A stretch of DNA of 20,383 bases from Pseudomonadota bacterium. Its GTDB lineage: Bacteria; Pseudomonadota; Gammaproteobacteria; Woeseiales; Woeseiaceae. Below the pieces are notes generated by a model that was not told the DNA's origin, made no database searches, and saw only the letters and a list, made by a program, of their open reading frames with translations. Of the stretch, positions 16,811-20,383 are shown piece by piece; the first letter of the stretch is position 1; the number at the start of each line of letters is the position of its first letter. The position numbers were made by a program, and so were the translations under genes. The stretch spans positions 1 through 20,383 of the forward strand of contig JAPUKV010000192.1 in the NCBI GenBank assembly GCA_027295475.1. The letters run 5' to 3'.

Positions 16811-17821
16811 CTAAGCCGGGGATTCCAGCCAGTCGGGGAAGCTCAATCCCTTGCTTTCAAGATACTCTTTATTAAACAAGCGTGCCTGGTAGCGCAGGCC
16901 TGAATCCGCAAGCATCGTCACGATCGTATGCCCGGCGCCGAGTTCCTGCGCAAGGCGCACCGCACCCGCCAGGTTGATGCCGCTGGATCCCCCTAACACG
17001 AGGCCTTCTTCGCGGATCAGGTCAAACACAATTGGGATCGCTTCTTCGTCGGGAATTTGCCAACTGATATCGATGGCCGTGTCAGCAAGATTTGCAGTCA
17101 CGCGGCTGTTGCCTATTCCTTCTGTGATGGAGTTACCTTCAATCTTGATCTCACCGTGAGCGAAAAAGTTATGCAGGCCGGATCCGTAGGGGTCTGATAG
17201 CGCAATTTGAACGTCAGAATTCCTGGAACGAAGCGCCCGCGCCACGCCGGCCAGCGTGCCGCCCGTACCGACCGAACTGACGAAGCCGTCGACCTTGCCA
17301 TCCGTCTGTTGCCAGATCTCGGGGCCGGTCGTTTCCAGATGAAAGTCACGGTTGGCAAGATTTTCGAACTGATTGGCCCACCAGGCGCCATGCGCTTCCG
17401 TTTCGTTGAGAGATTCCGAGAGCCGCCCGGAGGTATGCACAAAATGATCGGGGTTCTTGTAAGGCACGGCCGGAATCAGCTTCACTTCGGCGCCATAAGC
17501 TCTCAGCGTCGTAATTTTCTCGCTGCTCTGGTTATCGGGCATGACGATGATGGTGCGATGCCCAAGGGCGCTGCCGACCATGGCGAGTCCGATGCCGGTA
17601 TTGCCCGCGGTGCCCTCCACAATGATACCGCCCGGCTTCAATGCTCCTGTCTTTTTCGCGTCGAGAATCATGCCGAGTGCTGCCCGGTCCTTGACAGAAC
17701 CACCCGGATTCATGAACTCGGCTTTGCCGAGGATCTCACAGCCCGTTACGTCAGATAGATGATTCAGACGAATCAGTGGCGTGTGGCCTATGCATTCCAA
17801 CAGGCGCCGGACGTCGTTCAT
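16811..17821 (-). CDS. cysK: Cysteine synthase (O-acetylserine sulfhydrylase family)
   Basis: This PLP fold-type II enzyme most likely makes cysteine from O-acetylserine and sulfide. The 336-residue product has NPGGSVKDRAA with PLP Lys44, TAGNTGIGLAM (71-81), the phosphate loop SSVGTGGTLAG, and GGSSGINLAGA near the C-terminus. It has no CBS domains and is only distantly similar to the cystathionine beta-synthase beside it. Sequence details such as VPYKNPDHFVHTSGRLSE and WWANQFENLANR suggest a CysK-like branch common in Alphaproteobacteria; exact donor preference is uncertain. The start is 6 bases after the prfA stop, with a weak GAG-type Shine-Dalgarno sequence, so it is part of the hemA-prfA operon. 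Confidence 0.88.
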   Translation of the reverse strand: MNDVRRLLECIGHTPLIRLNHLSDVTGCEILGKAEFMNPGGSVKDRAALGMILDAKKTGALKPGGIIVEGTAGNTGIGLAMVGSALGHRTIIVMPDNQSSEKITTLRAYGAEVKLIPAVPYKNPDHFVHTSGRLSESLNETEAHGAWWANQFENLANRDFHLETTGPEIWQQTDGKVDGFVSSVGTGGTLAGVARALRSRNSDVQIALSDPYGSGLHNFFAHGEIKIEGNSITEGIGNSRVTANLADTAIDISWQIPDEEAIPIVFDLIREEGLVLGGSSGINLAGAVRLAQELGAGHTIVTMLADSGLRYQARLFNKEYLESKGLSFPDWLESPA

Positions 17822-17827
17822 TGTTAC

Positions 17828-18907
17828 TCAATTAATCGCCGCGAGCTGATCTGCGTGATATTCACTCACGAGCGGTTGAATGACCTGGTCGAGGTCGCCT
17901 TCCAGGACCTCGGCAAGTTTATATAGAGTCAGGTTGATGCGGTGGTCCGTCACCCGGCCCTGCGGATAGTTGTAGGTGCGGATCCGTTCCGAACGATCGC
18001 CGGAACCCACCTGCAGTCTGCGGGTTTCAGCCTGCTCGCTTGCGCGTTGCGCTAGCTCCGCATCCAGCAGCTTTGCCTGCAGTAGCGACATCGCGCGCGC
18101 GCGATTCTTGTGCTGGGATCGCTGGTCCTGGCACTCGACGACGATACCTGTCGGCAAGTGAGTCAACCGGACAGCGGAATCGGTTTTGTTAACGTGCTGT
18201 CCGCCTGCGCCGGAGGCTCGATAAGTGTCGACGCGCAAGTCAGCGGTGTTGATTTCGATTTCCTCGACTTCGTCTGCTTCGGCTAGCACGGCCACCGTGC
18301 AGGCGGAGGTATGGATACGCCCCTGTGACTCGGTGGCCGGCACGCGTTGCACCCGGTGTGCGCCAGACTCGAACTTCAGTCGGGCGTAAATACCGTTGCC
18401 GGAAATACGGCTGATGATCTCTTTATAGCCACCATGCTCACCTTCCCGTGCGCTGACAATCTCCAGCGACCAACGCATTGCTTCGGCATATTTCGAGTAC
18501 ATGCGAAAAAGATCGCCCGCAAAAATCGCAGCTTCATCACCGCCCGTACCCGCCCGTATTTCGAGATAAACGTTGCTGTCATCGCGCGGGTCCGGCGGAA
18601 TCAGTGCCTTCTGCAGATCCAGCAACAGTGCGCCGCGGCATTCGTTCAGAGAAGCCAGCTCTTCCTGACCCATCTTGCGGATTTCTTCGTCGGCGTCGCT
18701 CGCCATCTCCTCGGCGGCGGCGATGTCCTCGCCAAGCGATTCGTATTTCTGGAATAAGCCAACGACGGGCTCCAGCTTCGAGTATTCACGCGCCAAATCA
18801 CGAAACTGGTTCTGGTCATTGATGATGTCGGGATCGGACAGCAGCCCCGACAATTCTTCGCGTCGATCGCGAACGGTTTCAAGCCTGTTTTTGATAGATG
18901 CTTTCAT
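17828..18907 (-). CDS. prfA: Peptide chain release factor 1
   Basis: RF1 recognises UAG and UAA stop codons and triggers peptide release. The 359-residue product is full length. It has the anticodon-like PAT tripeptide (190-192, [12 protein letters not shown]), which marks RF1 rather than RF2, and the catalytic GGQ at 235-237 ([17 protein letters not shown]), whose Gln237 is the target of PrmC encoded nearby. The N-terminus aligns residue for residue with E. coli RF1, supporting the ATG at 18907. An AGGA directly abuts the ATG with no spacing. It is 20 bases downstream of hemA in the classical hemA-prfA arrangement. Confidence 0.97.
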   Translation of the reverse strand: MKASIKNRLETVRDRREELSGLLSDPDIINDQNQFRDLAREYSKLEPVVGLFQKYESLGEDIAAAEEMASDADEEIRKMGQEELASLNECRGALLLDLQKALIPPDPRDDSNVYLEIRAGTGGDEAAIFAGDLFRMYSKYAEAMRWSLEIVSAREGEHGGYKEIISRISGNGIYARLKFESGAHRVQRVPATESQGRIHTSACTVAVLAEADEVEEIEINTADLRVDTYRASGAGGQHVNKTDSAVRLTHLPTGIVVECQDQRSQHKNRARAMSLLQAKLLDAELAQRASEQAETRRLQVGSGDRSERIRTYNYPQGRVTDHRINLTLYKLAEVLEGDLDQVIQPLVSEYHADQLAAIN

Positions 18908-18927
18908 TCCTGTGGTATCCCAATTAC

Positions 18928-20187
18928 TCAGTCGGCCTTTTTTGCAAGACCGAAGAGCGCGCGCGCAGCCTTGATCATATCCTTGTCAGAAAGCTCACCC
19001 GCTTCGCGTAACCGCACGCTGGGTTGGTGCAGCATTTTCTTCATCAAGGATGCGGTTGCGTATTCAAGGACTTCATCGCTATCCGTGCCCTTATTCAATC
19101 GAAGCCGTGCCTGCTTCAGAACTTCCTTCCTGATCGCGTCTCCATGATCGCGCAGTTCGGTAATAATCGGTGCGACCTCCTTGCTTCGCTCCATGGTGAG
19201 ATACCGCCGGATCTCGTCATCGAGGATTCGATTGGCATCGACGGCCGCAGCCTCCCGGTTGCTTTGTCCTTCGATAATGACCTTGTTGAGATCGTCAATC
19301 GTGTACAGGAAGACGTCTTTGAGCGCGCTGACATCCGGGTCTATGTCTCTCGGTACGGCAATATCGACCGCGAATACCGGTTTGTGTTTGCGCGCCTGCA
19401 CTGCCCTGGTCATTTGCTCGAGCGAGATAACAGGCTCGGTACTCGCAGTCGAACTGATCAGGATGTCTGCATCGGGCAGCGTCCCTTCAATCTCCGAAAG
19501 AGGCAACGCAAATCCGCCGAACTGATTAGCGAGAGCCTGTGCCCGGTTGATGTCGCGATTAGCAACGAACATGCGGCCGATACCCTTTCTCGCAAAATGT
19601 TTAGCGACGAGTTCGATGGTCGTGCCGGCGCCGATCAAAAGGGCCGTGTGCTGACTGAAGCCGGCAAAAAACTGGTTGGCGAGCGTCACGGCCGCGTACG
19701 CAACGGATACGGGGCTGCTGCCAATATCGGTGTCGGAGCGGACTTTCTTCGCGACTGAAAAAGCATGCTGGAAAAGGCGGCTTAGCTGACTGCCGACCGA
19801 ACCGGCTTGTTGCGCTTGTCTATACGCGTCTTTCAGCTGACCAAGAATCTGCGGTTCACCGAGCACCATCGAGTCCAGACCGCAGGCGACCCGGAAGATG
19901 TGCCTGATTGCGTCGTCCTTTTCGAGTGCAAACAGAGCTTTGCGCGCCTCAGCATTCAGATTCTGGTCATTTTGCAGCCAGGTTTCGAGGACCTCGGTGC
20001 CGCCCTCGTTCGATACGACATAAAACTCGGTACGGTTGCAGGTAGACAGCAAGACGGTCTCGTCAATACCGTCCAGGTCAAGTAGCTGTAACAAAGCCCG
20101 GGGAACGGCATCACCCGAAAATATGACCTGTTCACGTATTTCGACAGGTGCCGTGTTATGGTTCAGCCCGAAAATTTGCAGCGGCAT
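18928..20187 (-). CDS. hemA: Glutamyl-tRNA reductase
   Basis: HemA reduces glutamyl-tRNA to glutamate-1-semialdehyde, the committed step of tetrapyrrole synthesis by the C5 route. The 419-residue product has the catalytic Cys50 in [11 protein letters not shown], the conserved GEPQILGQ (110-117), an NADPH-binding loop beginning LLIGAGTT (183-190), and a C-terminal dimerisation helix region. The start [20 protein letters not shown] is typical. No Shine-Dalgarno sequence is seen before the ATG. It heads a minus-strand unit with prfA and cysK. The 108-base gap to the divergent gene must hold its promoter; a TATCAT hexamer on the minus strand near 20225 is a weak -10 candidate. Confidence 0.97.
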   Translation of the reverse strand: MPLQIFGLNHNTAPVEIREQVIFSGDAVPRALLQLLDLDGIDETVLLSTCNRTEFYVVSNEGGTEVLETWLQNDQNLNAEARKALFALEKDDAIRHIFRVACGLDSMVLGEPQILGQLKDAYRQAQQAGSVGSQLSRLFQHAFSVAKKVRSDTDIGSSPVSVAYAAVTLANQFFAGFSQHTALLIGAGTTIELVAKHFARKGIGRMFVANRDINRAQALANQFGGFALPLSEIEGTLPDADILISSTASTEPVISLEQMTRAVQARKHKPVFAVDIAVPRDIDPDVSALKDVFLYTIDDLNKVIIEGQSNREAAAVDANRILDDEIRRYLTMERSKEVAPIITELRDHGDAIRKEVLKQARLRLNKGTDSDEVLEYATASLMKKMLHQPSVRLREAGELSDKDMIKAARALFGLAKKAD

Positions 20188-20295
20188 GGGACGTTTTTTG
20201 AGAATTGCTTACAGAATCAGCGCATATGATAAGCGAACTTAAGGTGCAGTTGCTTGTCTCTGTTGGCTTGGAACGGACGATCGGCTGCGGTATTG

Positions 20296-20383
20296 ATGGC
20301 TAACATTGGAAACAGGCGGCTTAGTGTGCGTAAAACATCGCTAGTCTGGCCGATTATGGCCATGATGTTAGCGAGCCTGGCGG
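20296..20383 (+). CDS. Start of an exported protein, cut by the window edge
   Basis: ATG at 20296 opens a frame of 29 complete codons reaching the right edge: a basic n-region (NRRLSVRK) then a hydrophobic stretch (LVWPIMAMMLASLA). This is a signal peptide, and the last residues could lead into a lipobox, but the cysteine would lie outside. Divergent from hemA, gammaproteobacteria often carry lolB or a TPR-repeat protein, so either would fit. The frame is too short to decide. Confidence 0.5.
   Translation, partial: MANIGNRRLSVRKTSLVWPIMAMMLASLA

Noticed and set aside
19024..19758. 244-codon plus-strand frame opposite hemA
   Set aside because: Antisense shadow of a highly conserved gene, without domain or promoter.

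Overview
The window reads as a chromosomal housekeeping stretch of a gram-negative, GC-rich gammaproteobacterium. The evidence is the hemA-prfA-prmC-moeB gene set, an Hsp33, a B12-dependent MetH, a Pseudomonas-type cystathionine beta-synthase, several lipobox lipoproteins and a small outer-membrane barrel. A marine or sediment lineage is possible but is only a guess. No transposase, integrase, phage, CRISPR, tRNA or rRNA was seen.

Layout. (1) 23-4114, plus strand: gatC-gatA-gatB, the tRNA-dependent amidotransferase, with the redox chaperone gene hslO coupled behind it through a Shine-Dalgarno sequence overlapping the gatB stop. (2) 4228-9790, plus strand: an ArsR-type winged-helix/SAM-methyltransferase fusion, then metF and metH. 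A perfect 7-bp inverted repeat lies just before the regulator's start codon. This looks like a self-regulated methionine-cycle operon of the SahR type. (3) 9919-10482, minus strand: a small outer-membrane beta-barrel protein. (4) 10483-10949: the only long non-coding stretch, with a 7-bp palindrome and a hairpin. (5) 10950-12383, plus strand: three overlapping lipoprotein genes, one BamE/SmpA-like and two that are paralogues of each other. (6) 12388-15293, minus strand: prmC, ppiB and moeB, then a lipoprotein with a phospholipase A2-type active-site motif. (7) 15357-16724, plus strand: cystathionine beta-synthase. (8) 16811-20187, minus strand: hemA-prfA-cysteine synthase. (9) At the right edge, the first 29 codons of an exported protein divergent from hemA.

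How the parts connect. GatCAB, RF1 (prfA), PrmC (which methylates RF1) and HemA (which uses glutamyl-tRNA) all sit at the tRNA/translation interface. MetF and MetH remethylate homocysteine, while cystathionine beta-synthase draws homocysteine toward cysteine and cysteine synthase makes cysteine, so both fates of homocysteine are encoded within about 12 kb. The cysteine synthase and cystathionine beta-synthase genes lie between prfA and prmC, which are adjacent in many relatives. Two facing copies of a short palindromic element (REP-like) separate these two inserted genes.

The least described parts are the phospholipase A2-like lipoprotein, the three-lipoprotein operon, and the fusion regulator with its candidate operator. 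Most of the rest is well-conserved core metabolism.
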